Assembly (NCBI GenBank): GCA_038318895.1
Contig: JBBQCS010000001.1
Location: forward strand, 1-64,000
Direction: 5' to 3'
Length of the DNA: 64,000 nt
DNA from: UBA11222 sp030652895
GTDB taxonomy: Bacteria > Pseudomonadota > Alphaproteobacteria > UBA11222
The translations under genes were made by a program, and so were the position numbers. Below, in pieces: positions 1 through 8,061 of the stretch. How positions within the stretch are numbered: position 1 is the first letter of the stretch; each line of letters begins with the position of its first letter. Under the pieces are notes generated by a model. That model was not told where the DNA came from. It was given only the letters and a program-made list of their open reading frames with translations, and made no database searches.

Positions 1-431
1 CGCGGATCGACGGGAATGCGCAGTACCGCCTGGGCCAATGTCGCATCGTCATTTTCAAGGCCCGAGCGTTCCGGCCCGAACATTATTCCGCAGCGCAACC
101 CCTGGGCGGTTTTCGTGCGCATCTCTCGTGCCGCCGCCTCAGCCGTCACAACGGGTTTCAGCATTTCCCGCAGGCGCGCGGTGGTAGCCACCAGATAATG
201 TATATCTGCGACCGCCGCTTCAACCGTGTCAAACAGCCGCGCGTCCTCCAGCACCCAGTCCGCGCCCGACGCCGCCTTGATTGCCCATTCATTGGGCCAG
301 CCCTCTCGGGGCGCAACGATACGCAGATCGCTCAGGCCGAAATTCGCCATGGCGCGTGCCGCCATGCCGATATTCTGGCCCAGTTGCGGCCTCACCAGAA
401 TGACGCAGGGGGGCGGAAGCGTGACAGTCAC
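1..431 (-). CDS. TrmJ-like RNA 2'-O-ribose methyltransferase (partial, 3' end outside window)
   Basis: This is the N-terminal part (143 codons) of a SpoU/TrmH-family (SPOUT fold) methyltransferase of the TrmJ group, which methylates the 2'-O of tRNA position 32 using SAM. The visible protein opens with VILVRPQLGQNIGMAARAM, the family's N-terminal RNA-binding signature. It later has FGPERSGLENDD, matching the conserved FGRE-SGL motif that builds the SAM knot. The C-terminal end lies beyond base 1. The start is a GTG at 431-429 that overlaps the cimA stop codon as GTGA, so it is translationally coupled to cimA. A TrmH-type rRNA methylase is the main alternative; the N-terminal motif favours TrmJ. 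Confidence 0.85.
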   Translation of the reverse strand, partial: MTVTLPPPCVILVRPQLGQNIGMAARAMANFGLSDLRIVAPREGWPNEWAIKAASGADWVLEDARLFDTVEAAVADIHYLVATTARLREMLKPVVTAEAAAREMRTKTAQGLRCGIMFGPERSGLENDDATLAQAVLRIPVDP

Positions 432-2029
432 AGTTTTGCGCCGTCGCGATACAGTTTGTAGGTGATGCTGTCGATCAGTGCCTCGAACGACGCATCAACA
501 ATATTTTCCGATACGCCGACGGTGAACCAGCGTTCGCCCTTGCCATCGCGGCTTTCGATCATCACGCGGGTGATCGCACCTGTGCCGCCCGTCAGGATAC
601 GGACTTTATAATCGGCCAGCTCCAGATCATCGATGTAGCTGGAGTAGCGTCCCATGTCCTTGCGCAGTGCGCGGTCCAGAGCGTTGATCGGGCCATTGCC
701 CTCTTCGTAGGAGCGATGGATTTCGCCATCAATGATGATCCTGGCGGTGGCTTCTGAAACCGAGACCAGTTCGCCTTTGGCATTGTGGCGGCGCTCCACC
801 ATTACGCGGTAACCTTCAACCTTGAAATATTCGGGAATTTCACCCAGCAAACGGCGCACCAGCAGCTCGAACGAGGCCGTCGCCCCATCATAGGAATAGC
901 CCAGAAATTCCCGCTGCTTGACGATTTCCAGCAGCCGGTTCAGCCGTTTGTCTTTCGGGTCCGCGATAATCCCGATGGTTTCCAGTTCAGCAATCAGATT
1001 GGATTTTCCCGCCTGATCCGAAACCAGAATGCGCCTGCGGTTACCAACGCTTTCGGGCTCGACATGCTCATAGGTTTTGGTGTTCTTGGCCATTGCCGAA
1101 ACATGCAGCCCGCCTTTATGGGCAAAGGCCGACGCGCCGACATAGGCGGCATGGCGATTGGGGGGGCGATTGAGAATTTCGTCAATGGTGTGTGAAATGC
1201 TGCTGAGCTTCTTCAGCCCGGCCTGGGGAATGCCGGTTTCGAATTTGTCTGCATAGTCCGGCTTCAGCATCAGGGATGGAATGATTGAGGTGAGATTGGC
1301 GTTGCCGCACCGCTCGCCCAGGCCATTGATCGTGCCCTGCACATGCCGCACCCCGGCGCGCACCGCAGCCAGTGAGTTGGCGACTGCATTTTCCGTATCA
1401 TTGTGCACATGAATGCCCAGATGTGTGCCCGGAATATGGTGCGCCACCTCGCTCACAATGCGTTCCACTTCGTGGGGCAGGCTGCCGCCATTGGTGTCAC
1501 ACAGCACCACCCAGCGCGCGCCCGCATCATGGGCGGCGCGCACGCATTGCAGCGCATAGTCCGGATTGGCCTTGTAGCCGTCAAAGAAATGTTCCGCGTC
1601 GAACAGCGCCTCATGGCCGCGCTGGTTTACCAGCGCAATGGAATCGGAAATCGCCTCGACATTTTCGTCGCGCCCGACCTGCAACGCCACATCCACATGG
1701 AAATCCCAGGTCTTGCCGACCAGGCATACAGCGCCTGCTGCACCGTCCAGTACAGCGGCGAGATCGGGGTCATTTTGGGCGCTGCGCCCGGCGCGTTTGG
1801 TCATGCCGAATGCTGTGAATTTTGCGCGGGCAAGTTTTGGCGGCGCGGCAAAAAAAGCGGTGTCCGTTGGATTGGCGCCGGGCCAGCCGCCTTCGACATA
1901 ATCCAGGCCCAATTCATCCAGCATTCTGGAAATCAGCAGCTTGTCCTCGACGCTGAAATCAACGCCCTGGGTTTGCGCGCCGTCGCGCAGGGTGGTGTCG
2001 TACAGATAGATACGTTCGCGCGCGCTCAT
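428..2029 (-). CDS. cimA: (R)-citramalate synthase CimA
   Basis: 533-residue enzyme of the isopropylmalate/homocitrate synthase family that condenses pyruvate with acetyl-CoA to citramalate, the first step of the threonine-independent isoleucine route. The N-terminal TIM barrel starts with YLYDTTLRDGAQTQGVDFS (DTTLRDG carries the metal and catalytic residues). It contains the metal-binding HVHNDTENA and the GLGERCGNANL segment. The C-terminal LeuA-type allosteric domain (roughly residues 380-533) includes the GGTGAITRV stretch, where isoleucine feedback is expected. Length and the EGGWPGANP segment fit CimA rather than LeuA. The ATG at 2029 overlaps the cysS stop (ATGA) and has AAGG upstream; the ATG at 2044 lacks this support. 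Operon with cysS and the trmJ-like gene. Confidence 0.93.
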   Translation of the reverse strand: MSARERIYLYDTTLRDGAQTQGVDFSVEDKLLISRMLDELGLDYVEGGWPGANPTDTAFFAAPPKLARAKFTAFGMTKRAGRSAQNDPDLAAVLDGAAGAVCLVGKTWDFHVDVALQVGRDENVEAISDSIALVNQRGHEALFDAEHFFDGYKANPDYALQCVRAAHDAGARWVVLCDTNGGSLPHEVERIVSEVAHHIPGTHLGIHVHNDTENAVANSLAAVRAGVRHVQGTINGLGERCGNANLTSIIPSLMLKPDYADKFETGIPQAGLKKLSSISHTIDEILNRPPNRHAAYVGASAFAHKGGLHVSAMAKNTKTYEHVEPESVGNRRRILVSDQAGKSNLIAELETIGIIADPKDKRLNRLLEIVKQREFLGYSYDGATASFELLVRRLLGEIPEYFKVEGYRVMVERRHNAKGELVSVSEATARIIIDGEIHRSYEEGNGPINALDRALRKDMGRYSSYIDDLELADYKVRILTGGTGAITRVMIESRDGKGERWFTVGVSENIVDASFEALIDSITYKLYRDGAKL

Positions 2030-3390
2030 GACAGTACCTTCCACAGGGTGCCGGACGGCCCGTCTTCCAGCTGAATGCCGCGCGCCACAAGTTCATCGCG
2101 GATACGGTCGGCCTCCGCGAAATTCTTGGCCTTGCGCGCTGCGATACGTGCATCGATCTGCGCCTGAATTTCCGCCTCGTTCAGCACCTGTCCCGGGGGC
2201 TGCCAGTGAAACCATTGCTGGGTGGTCATGCTGAAGAGGCCCAACAAAAACTCCCCGCCGGCGCGCAACTGTTTTGCCGCATCGGGCGCCCCCTGTCCTG
2301 CCGCATGGGCAAGTTTGTGCATTTCCGCAATCGCCAGCGGCGTATTGAGATCATCTTCCAGCGCGGCGCGCACCGATGCCGGAATATCCTGCGCGGACGC
2401 GGTCACCCCATCCACCAGCCGGTACCAGTTATCCAGCACGGTTTTCACGTCGCGGGTGCCCGCATCGGTCCAGTCAAACGGCTGCCGGTAGTGCGTTGAC
2501 AATATTTGCAGACGCAACACCTCGCCCGGTGTTTTTGCCAATAGTTCGTGTACAGTGCGAAAATTGCCTTCCGACTTGGACATCTTCTTGCCGTCCACCA
2601 TCAGATACCCGTTATGCATCCAGTACGTGGCGAAGGTGTCACGGCCGTTGGCGCAGGTGCTTTGCGCCACCTCATTTTCATGATGCGGAAAGATCAGATC
2701 GATACCGCCGCCGTGGATGTCGAAAGATGCGCCCAGATGTGCAAGGCTCATGGCCGAGCATTCAATATGCCAGCCGGGGCGGCCAAAGCCCCACGGGCTG
2801 TCCCATCCCGGCGTTTCGGCATCCGAGGGTTTCCACAAAACGAAATCCATTTCGTCGCGCTTGTAGGGGGCGACGTCCACCCGCGCGCCGGCGAGCATTT
2901 CTTTCACGTCGCGGCCAGACAGGCGGCCATAATCCGGGTGCCCCGGCACACTGAACAGCACATGACCGTCGGCCGCATAGGCGTGCCCCTTGGCGATCAG
3001 GGTTTCGATCATCGCGATCATCTCGGCAATATGTGCGGTGGCGCGCGGCTCCACATCCGGGGGCAAGGCGTTCAGCGCCGCCATATCGGCGTGAAACTGA
3101 TCTGTCGTGCGCACGGTGACTTCGGCGATCGAAAGACCTTCGTCGTGCGCGCGGGCGTTTATCTTGTCATCGACATCCGTGATGTTGCGGGCATAGGTTA
3201 CGTGGTCCGCGCCGTAGTTCAGCCGTAACAGCCGCGCCAATGTATCGAACACCACCACGGGCCGCGCATTACCGATATGCGCATAGTCATAAACCGTCGG
3301 TCCGCACACATACATGCGCACATTGGCGGGGTCCAGGGGGACAAAGTCCTGTTTGGTCCGTGTCCGTGAATTGTAAACTCTTAATGCCAT
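2026..3390 (-). CDS. cysS: Cysteinyl-tRNA synthetase
   Basis: 454-residue class I aminoacyl-tRNA synthetase charging tRNA-Cys in the cytoplasm. The first zinc-ligand/HIGH region reads YVCGPTVYDYAHIGNARP, the KMSKS loop is DGKKMSKSEGN, and the zinc-site segment FPHHENEVAQS is present. The C-terminal anticodon-binding DALR-type domain ends in GIQLEDGPSGTLWKV, typical of CysS. The start is taken at ATG 3390 (MALRVYNSRT), preceded by GGAACGGCG with good spacing. A TTG 21 bases further upstream is open but has no ribosome binding site. It overlaps cimA by 4 bp. The 171 bp upstream to gltX hold its promoter region; I see no T-box or other obvious leader structure. Confidence 0.96.
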   Translation of the reverse strand: MALRVYNSRTRTKQDFVPLDPANVRMYVCGPTVYDYAHIGNARPVVVFDTLARLLRLNYGADHVTYARNITDVDDKINARAHDEGLSIAEVTVRTTDQFHADMAALNALPPDVEPRATAHIAEMIAMIETLIAKGHAYAADGHVLFSVPGHPDYGRLSGRDVKEMLAGARVDVAPYKRDEMDFVLWKPSDAETPGWDSPWGFGRPGWHIECSAMSLAHLGASFDIHGGGIDLIFPHHENEVAQSTCANGRDTFATYWMHNGYLMVDGKKMSKSEGNFRTVHELLAKTPGEVLRLQILSTHYRQPFDWTDAGTRDVKTVLDNWYRLVDGVTASAQDIPASVRAALEDDLNTPLAIAEMHKLAHAAGQGAPDAAKQLRAGGEFLLGLFSMTTQQWFHWQPPGQVLNEAEIQAQIDARIAARKAKNFAEADRIRDELVARGIQLEDGPSGTLWKVLS

Positions 3391-3561
3391 CGCCGTTCCA
3401 ACATCCCACAAGCCACACCATTTACGCCCAGTGACAGGCCGCTTGCGGTTCTTGTATATGGAGAAGGAAAATAAGAACGGCGCGGCAAGCTTGGGCTAGC
3501 CGGTAATAATCAAATAACAGTGATTACAGTTATGCGCCATTGCCCTAAGAAAGTCCTGAAA

Positions 3562-4899
3562 TTACGCCGTTTCACCCCTCAGGCGCGCATGCGCCCGCCC
3601 GGGTCCGATGAACATTAGCAGGCTTTTCATTTCCGGTCCATGGTCAAGACCGGTCAGCGCGAGGCGCAACGGCATGAACAGATCGCGCCCCTTACGTCCG
3701 GTTTGGGCCTTGAGGGCGCCGGTCCACGCTCCCCAGGTAACATCGGTAAAATCCGCCTTTGGCAGCAGGGTCTCGGCGACTGCCAGATAGTCCGGTTCCG
3801 TAATAACCGGTTTGCACGGCCCGTTGACGACAGTCCACCAGCCGGCAACCTCAGAAAACCGGGTCAGATTGGCCCGCGCCATCTCCCAGAAGGCGGCGGC
3901 GCCCCCCACCCCCAGCGCCTTGAGGCGTGGCTCCGCCGCCGCAAACGGCATGGTGTGCAGAATGCGTTCATTCACCGGACCCAGATCGGCGGGGTCAAAC
4001 TTGACGCTGGCGCGGCCGATACGGGTGATGTCAAAGCCCGCCACCAGTTCGTCGATGGTCTGGCGCGGCTCGACCGGGTCAGACGTGCCAAGGCGCGCCA
4101 ACAGGCTGGTCAGCGCCATCGGCTCCAGCCCGTCTTCACGCAGGTTTTCAACGCCCAGCGACCCCAGCCGTTTTGACAGCCCCTCACCGCCGGCGCCGGT
4201 CAGCATCGGGAAATGGCCAAACACAGGGGGCGTTGCACCCATCACCTTGAACAGTTGCGCCTGCACCGCCGTATTGGTCAGATGGTCTTCCCCCCGGATC
4301 ACATGGGTAATGGCAAGATCGATGTCGTCACAAATGCTGGGCAGAGTATACAGCGGCTGACCGTCGCCGCGCACCAGCACCGGGTCGGACAGGTTTTGCG
4401 TGTTGATCGCCACATCGCCATGCACCAGATCGTGCCACGCAACCGTTTCATGGGTGAGCAGGAACCGCCAGTGCGGCGTGACGCCCTGATCCGCATAGGC
4501 CTGTTTTTGCGCGCCGCTCAGTTTCAGCGCTGCACGGTCATAGACCGGCGGCTTGCCGCGCCCCAACTGCACCTTGCGTTTCAGGTCCAGTTCTTCAGGC
4601 GTTTCATAACACGGATACAGCAACCCGCGGGCTTTCAGGTCATCGATTGCGGCCGTATACCGCACGGTGCGTTCCGACTGGCGCATGAACATGTCATGGG
4701 TCAGGCCGAGCCAGGCCAGATCGGCGATGATGCCGTCTTCAAATTCCCTGGTCGAACGCTCCGCGTCTGTATCATCGATACGCAGCACAAACTTGCCGCC
4801 ATGGCTGCTGGCATACAGCCAGTTCACCAGCGCGGTGCGGATATTGCCAACATGCAGGCGCCCGGTGGGACTGGGCGCAAAACGGACGGTGACAGTCAT
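3562..4899 (-). CDS. gltX: Glutamyl-tRNA synthetase
   Basis: 445-residue class Ic synthetase that charges tRNA-Glu, and in many alphaproteobacteria also tRNA-Gln as substrate for GatCAB. The N-terminus RFAPSPTGRLHVGNIRTAL carries the HIGH-like motif; the KMSKS-like loop is LSKRLGSLG near residue 235. The C-terminal anticodon-binding part is compact, so the protein is shorter than the E. coli enzyme (471). Alphaproteobacteria often carry two gltX copies; this could be either. The start ATG 4899 places the catalytic motif at residue 4, as is usual. The 25-residue upstream extension to 4974 overlaps purK and looks unrelated to the family. Confidence 0.94.
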   Translation of the reverse strand: MTVTVRFAPSPTGRLHVGNIRTALVNWLYASSHGGKFVLRIDDTDAERSTREFEDGIIADLAWLGLTHDMFMRQSERTVRYTAAIDDLKARGLLYPCYETPEELDLKRKVQLGRGKPPVYDRAALKLSGAQKQAYADQGVTPHWRFLLTHETVAWHDLVHGDVAINTQNLSDPVLVRGDGQPLYTLPSICDDIDLAITHVIRGEDHLTNTAVQAQLFKVMGATPPVFGHFPMLTGAGGEGLSKRLGSLGVENLREDGLEPMALTSLLARLGTSDPVEPRQTIDELVAGFDITRIGRASVKFDPADLGPVNERILHTMPFAAAEPRLKALGVGGAAAFWEMARANLTRFSEVAGWWTVVNGPCKPVITEPDYLAVAETLLPKADFTDVTWGAWTGALKAQTGRKGRDLFMPLRLALTGLDHGPEMKSLLMFIGPGRAHARLRGETA

Positions 4900-4951
4900 G
4901 AGCGGGGACCAACGCGTTGGAATAGTCTGATCTGATGCATACCAGTCACTA

Positions 4952-6028
4952 TCATGTGTGCAATTCTTTGCCAAACAGCCGCGTCACATGGCCCATTTTT
5001 CGGCCCGGGCGGGGCGCGTCCTTGCCATAGAGATGCAGGCAGGCGCCGGGTTCAGAGGCAAGGGCGGCCCATTGGCCCGCATCGGCGCCGATCAGGTTGT
5101 GCATTTCCGCATCTGAATGGCGTGCGGCATCGCCCAGCGGCCAGCCGCAAATGGCGCGGATATGCTGTTCAAACTGGCTGATGGCGCAGGCGTCCAGGGT
5201 CCAGTGGCCGGAATTGTGCACCCTGGGTGCAAATTCATTGACCGCCAGCGTACCGTTTTTAAGAACGAAGAACTCCACCCCGATTACGCCCACATAATCC
5301 AGTGCGTTCAGAATATGGGTGGTCAGCGTCATGGCCGCTTGCGCTATTTCATTGGTGATTTGGGCGGGTACCCGGCTGACAGCCAATATGCCGTTGGCGT
5401 GAATGTTTTCGGGCGGGTCATAACATGTAATTGCGCCATCCAGCCCGCGTGCGGCGATGATGGAAATTTCGCGCTCAAAGTCTACAAAACCTTCCAGAAT
5501 TGATGCCGCAGCCCCCACCTGTTCCCACGCGCCGGAGACGTCTGGCGGAGTGCGCAATGTCACCTGGCCGCGCCCGTCATATCCCAGACGCCTTGTCTTC
5601 AAAATGGCGGGCAGACCGATCCGGGTTACCGCCTGCGCCAGCATCGGCGCATCATCGACGGCGGCAAAAGGTGCGGTCGCAACGCCAAGCCCCGCCAGAA
5701 AGTTTTTTTCGACCAGCCGGTCCTGTGAGATGCGCAAGGCGTCGATGCCCGGGCGGATCGCAACCTGTGCGGCCATGCGCTCAACGCACGCCACCGGCAC
5801 ATTCTCAAATTCATAGGTGACCACATCGACATCCGCGGCAAATGTTTCGCAGGCCGCCGTTTCGTCATATTCCGCCAGGGTGATGCGATCACAGACATGG
5901 CTGCCGGGATTATCGCCGGGCGGGCAGAAGATGTGTGATTTCAGCCCCAGCCTTGCGGCCGCCAGCGCGAGCATGCGGCCCAGCTGACCGCCACCCAGAA
6001 TGCCGATAGTGCTGCCAGGGTCCAGCAC
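4952..6028 (-). CDS. purK: N5-carboxyaminoimidazole ribonucleotide synthase PurK
   Basis: 358-residue ATP-grasp enzyme that carboxylates AIR to N5-CAIR using ATP and bicarbonate, in de novo purine synthesis. The N-terminus IGILGGGQLGRMLALAA is the diagnostic PurK nucleotide-fold signature. The ATP-grasp core includes LKTRRLGYDGRGQ and the metal-binding AVNEFAPRVHNSGHWT. The start is set at GTG 6028, 5 bp after the purE stop, giving the usual family length and placing the glycine-rich loop near residue 8. An ATG at 6088 would overlap purE by 55 bp and add 20 unconserved residues. Cotranscribed with purE, which takes its product. Confidence 0.94.
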   Translation of the reverse strand: MLDPGSTIGILGGGQLGRMLALAAARLGLKSHIFCPPGDNPGSHVCDRITLAEYDETAACETFAADVDVVTYEFENVPVACVERMAAQVAIRPGIDALRISQDRLVEKNFLAGLGVATAPFAAVDDAPMLAQAVTRIGLPAILKTRRLGYDGRGQVTLRTPPDVSGAWEQVGAAASILEGFVDFEREISIIAARGLDGAITCYDPPENIHANGILAVSRVPAQITNEIAQAAMTLTTHILNALDYVGVIGVEFFVLKNGTLAVNEFAPRVHNSGHWTLDACAISQFEQHIRAICGWPLGDAARHSDAEMHNLIGADAGQWAALASEPGACLHLYGKDAPRPGRKMGHVTRLFGKELHT

Positions 6029-6033
6029 CGCGG

Positions 6034-6531
6034 TCAGGCTTTGCCGGAAGGATGTGCGGCCACGGCCCGGGTTTGTTTGTCGCGCCACGCGTCCAGCCGC
6101 TTGGCCAAAGCCGCATCATTCAGTGCTAAAACGGCTGTCGCCAGTAACGCGGCGTTGACAGCGCCTGCGTCCCCAATCGCCAGTGTTCCAACGGGGACGC
6201 CTGCCGGCATTTGTACAATGGACAGCAGGCTGTCCTGCCCCTTTAACATTCTGCTTTCAATGGGCACACCCAACACCGGCAGCGGCGTCAACGCCGCCGT
6301 CATGCCGGGCAGATGCGCCGCGCCGCCCGCACCTGCAATAATGATTTGCAGGCCGCGTTCACGTGCCGATTTGGCATAGGAATACAGCCGGTCCGGGGTG
6401 CGGTGTGCGGACACGATTTTGCTTTCAAACGGGACCTTTAACGCTCGCAGCGTGTCGGCCGCGTGACGCATGGTGGGCCAGTCGGACTGGCTGCCCATGA
6501 TGATTCCGATCAGCGGTATGGTTTTAGCCAT
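6034..6531 (-). CDS. purE: N5-carboxyaminoimidazole ribonucleotide mutase PurE
   Basis: 165-residue class I PurE, which converts N5-CAIR to CAIR as an octamer. The N-terminal IIMGSQSDWPTM contains the phosphate-binding GSxSD motif. SAHRTPDRL carries the catalytic histidine, followed by IIAGAGGAAHLPGM and LPVLGVPI. The start ATG 6531 is chosen because AAGGAG lies about 8 bases upstream; the GTG at 6540 would sit directly against that ribosome binding site. First gene of the purE-purK operon, divergent from the diguanylate cyclase gene. Confidence 0.96.
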   Translation of the reverse strand: MAKTIPLIGIIMGSQSDWPTMRHAADTLRALKVPFESKIVSAHRTPDRLYSYAKSARERGLQIIIAGAGGAAHLPGMTAALTPLPVLGVPIESRMLKGQDSLLSIVQMPAGVPVGTLAIGDAGAVNAALLATAVLALNDAALAKRLDAWRDKQTRAVAAHPSGKA

Positions 6532-6540
6532 TGCTGGCAC

Positions 6541-6836
6541 TCCTTAGGGCCCGATTCACCCAGTTTAATTGCAAAGTGCTCCAAATTAACTGGACGGGCC
6601 CCTGACAATTTGAAATTCAGAGTAATTAGCCCCATCTCAATTGAACTCTATGGACATATCTATAGAGGTGCTTCCGGCGCGGAAAGCCGGGAATTATAGG
6701 GGGCAACTGTTCTGGTGCAAGCAAGATCACGTATTTCTTTTCATATTTCCATGTTCCGTTAATACATTTTCGATCATGATTCATTTACAATCGGCCTGAT
6801 TTGGCATCTGACAACGGGCACCCGGTAAAAGACCAT
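6541..6836. other. Intergenic region between divergent purE and the GGDEF gene
   Basis: About 296 bp without a supported gene. It must hold the divergent promoters of purE-purK and the diguanylate cyclase. The only structure I see is an imperfect inverted repeat (TTCCGGC at 6672-6678 against GCCGGGAA at 6686-6693) without a T tract. I could not assign convincing -35/-10 boxes or a PurR-like operator. Confidence 0.5.
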
Positions 6837-7565
6837 ATGAAAATTGCGGACTCAAAACCTGTTGCGGGCATACGCGGCGCTACCCCGGCCGGGGCGGTGA
6901 AGGCGCGCTCTGGCTCCGTGCAGGCAGCGGGTGTTGGCGCGCCCAGCGATTCGGCCAGTATCATGGGTATTCCCGAAGCCGAGTTCACCCCGAAAGTGCG
7001 CGACGCCATCATGAACCTGATGCAGGAGGTCGACCGGTTTCGCCGGGAACTGGAGCGAGCGAAGAGCCGCATCGAGCACCTGGAAAAACTGGCCGAAAAT
7101 GACGCATTGACGCCGATCCTGAACCGGCGCGGTTTCATACGCGAAATGACGCGGGTGAAAAGTTATGTGGATCGCTACGATACGCCTGCGGCGCTGGTGT
7201 TTTTTGATCTCAATAATTTCAAACCGGTCAATGATGCGTTCGGCCATGCCGCAGGCGATCAGGTGTTGCAGCGCGTGGCTGAAGTGCTGCTGAAAAACAC
7301 CCGCGATTCCGACATTGTCGGGCGGTTGGGCGGGGACGAGTTTGGTGTTATCCTGGCCAATAACCATGCGGACGTTGCGGCCGTCAAAGCACAAAAGCTG
7401 GCCGAGGCCATCGCCGGCCAGCGCTTTATGACAAATGGAAAAGAATATGGGGTGTCGGCATCTTACGGCATCTATATCTTCGCACCTGGCGATGATCCGG
7501 CACATGCGCTCGCCAAGGCGGACGAGGCCATGTATGCTTCCAAGCGCAAGAGCCAAACGGAATAA
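6837..7565 (+). CDS. GGDEF-domain diguanylate cyclase
   Basis: 242-residue cytoplasmic protein that should make cyclic di-GMP from two GTP. The N-terminal ~55 residues are low complexity (Ala/Gly/Ser-rich). Residues about 60-90 (MNLMQEVDRFRRELERAKSR) form a predicted coiled coil suited to dimerisation. The GGDEF domain then runs from about 95 to the end, with the signature GRLGGDEFGVIL. Directly before it is RDSD, five residues ahead of GGDEF, which is the RxxD inhibitory site for product feedback. FFDLNNFKPVND supplies the metal-binding aspartate and substrate contacts. No TM segment or sensor domain is present, so input must come through the N-terminus or a partner. Start ATG 6837 is favoured; a TTG at 6801 is open upstream. 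Confidence 0.9.
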   Translation: MKIADSKPVAGIRGATPAGAVKARSGSVQAAGVGAPSDSASIMGIPEAEFTPKVRDAIMNLMQEVDRFRRELERAKSRIEHLEKLAENDALTPILNRRGFIREMTRVKSYVDRYDTPAALVFFDLNNFKPVNDAFGHAAGDQVLQRVAEVLLKNTRDSDIVGRLGGDEFGVILANNHADVAAVKAQKLAEAIAGQRFMTNGKEYGVSASYGIYIFAPGDDPAHALAKADEAMYASKRKSQTE

Positions 7566-7598
7566 CCCCATATATTCTGCTTACGGATGTTCTGTAAA

Positions 7599-7979
7599 AT
7601 GTCAGACGCGCCCGATCCGGTCTATCTGCGCTATTCCGGCGCACCGCCCGCTGGCACCCGATTATGCCGGCTGGATGAACTTCCCAAAGATGGCGCGAAA
7701 GGTTTTTTGTTTGGCCAGGACGTCCGCCGTTTCGACATGTTCGTAGTGTGGCGCGATGGCAAACTGACGGCTTATGTCAATGATTGCCCGCATGCGCATA
7801 CGCCGCTGGACTACATGCCCGACCGCTTTTTCAATCTGGAGAAATCGCATTTACTCTGTGGCACCCATGGCGCGTTGTTTCGCATTGATGACGGGCAGTG
7901 CGTCGCCGGCCCGTGCAGGGGACGGCGCCTGACCCCCGTACCGGTTCATCTTGACGGAGACATGATCTGCATCGGCTGA
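7599..7979 (+). CDS. Rieske [2Fe-2S] domain protein
   Basis: 126-residue single-domain Rieske protein. The two cluster motifs are visible: CPHAHTPLD (C-x-H) and CGTHGALF (C-x2-H), 19 residues apart, binding a 2Fe-2S cluster with two Cys and two His. There is no membrane anchor or signal peptide, so it is a soluble ferredoxin-like electron carrier or oxygenase-associated protein. The Cys of the disulfide found in bc1-type Rieske proteins is not obvious, which supports a ferredoxin/oxygenase-type role. It stands alone 33 bp after the GGDEF gene; its partner is unknown. An in-frame ATG at 7587 is an alternative start. Confidence 0.87.
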   Translation: MSDAPDPVYLRYSGAPPAGTRLCRLDELPKDGAKGFLFGQDVRRFDMFVVWRDGKLTAYVNDCPHAHTPLDYMPDRFFNLEKSHLLCGTHGALFRIDDGQCVAGPCRGRRLTPVPVHLDGDMICIG

Positions 7980-8061
7980 TTTCTTAACGCTTCGTGAAAC
8001 TGTCATATAATTCCCGTATAGTGCGGCTTCGCAAAGCCAAAAAAATATTGGGAGACGGTCC

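Noticed and set aside
4900..4974. 25-residue N-terminal extension of GltX
   Set aside because: It overlaps purK and would move the RFAPSPTG motif away from its usual place at the N-terminus.
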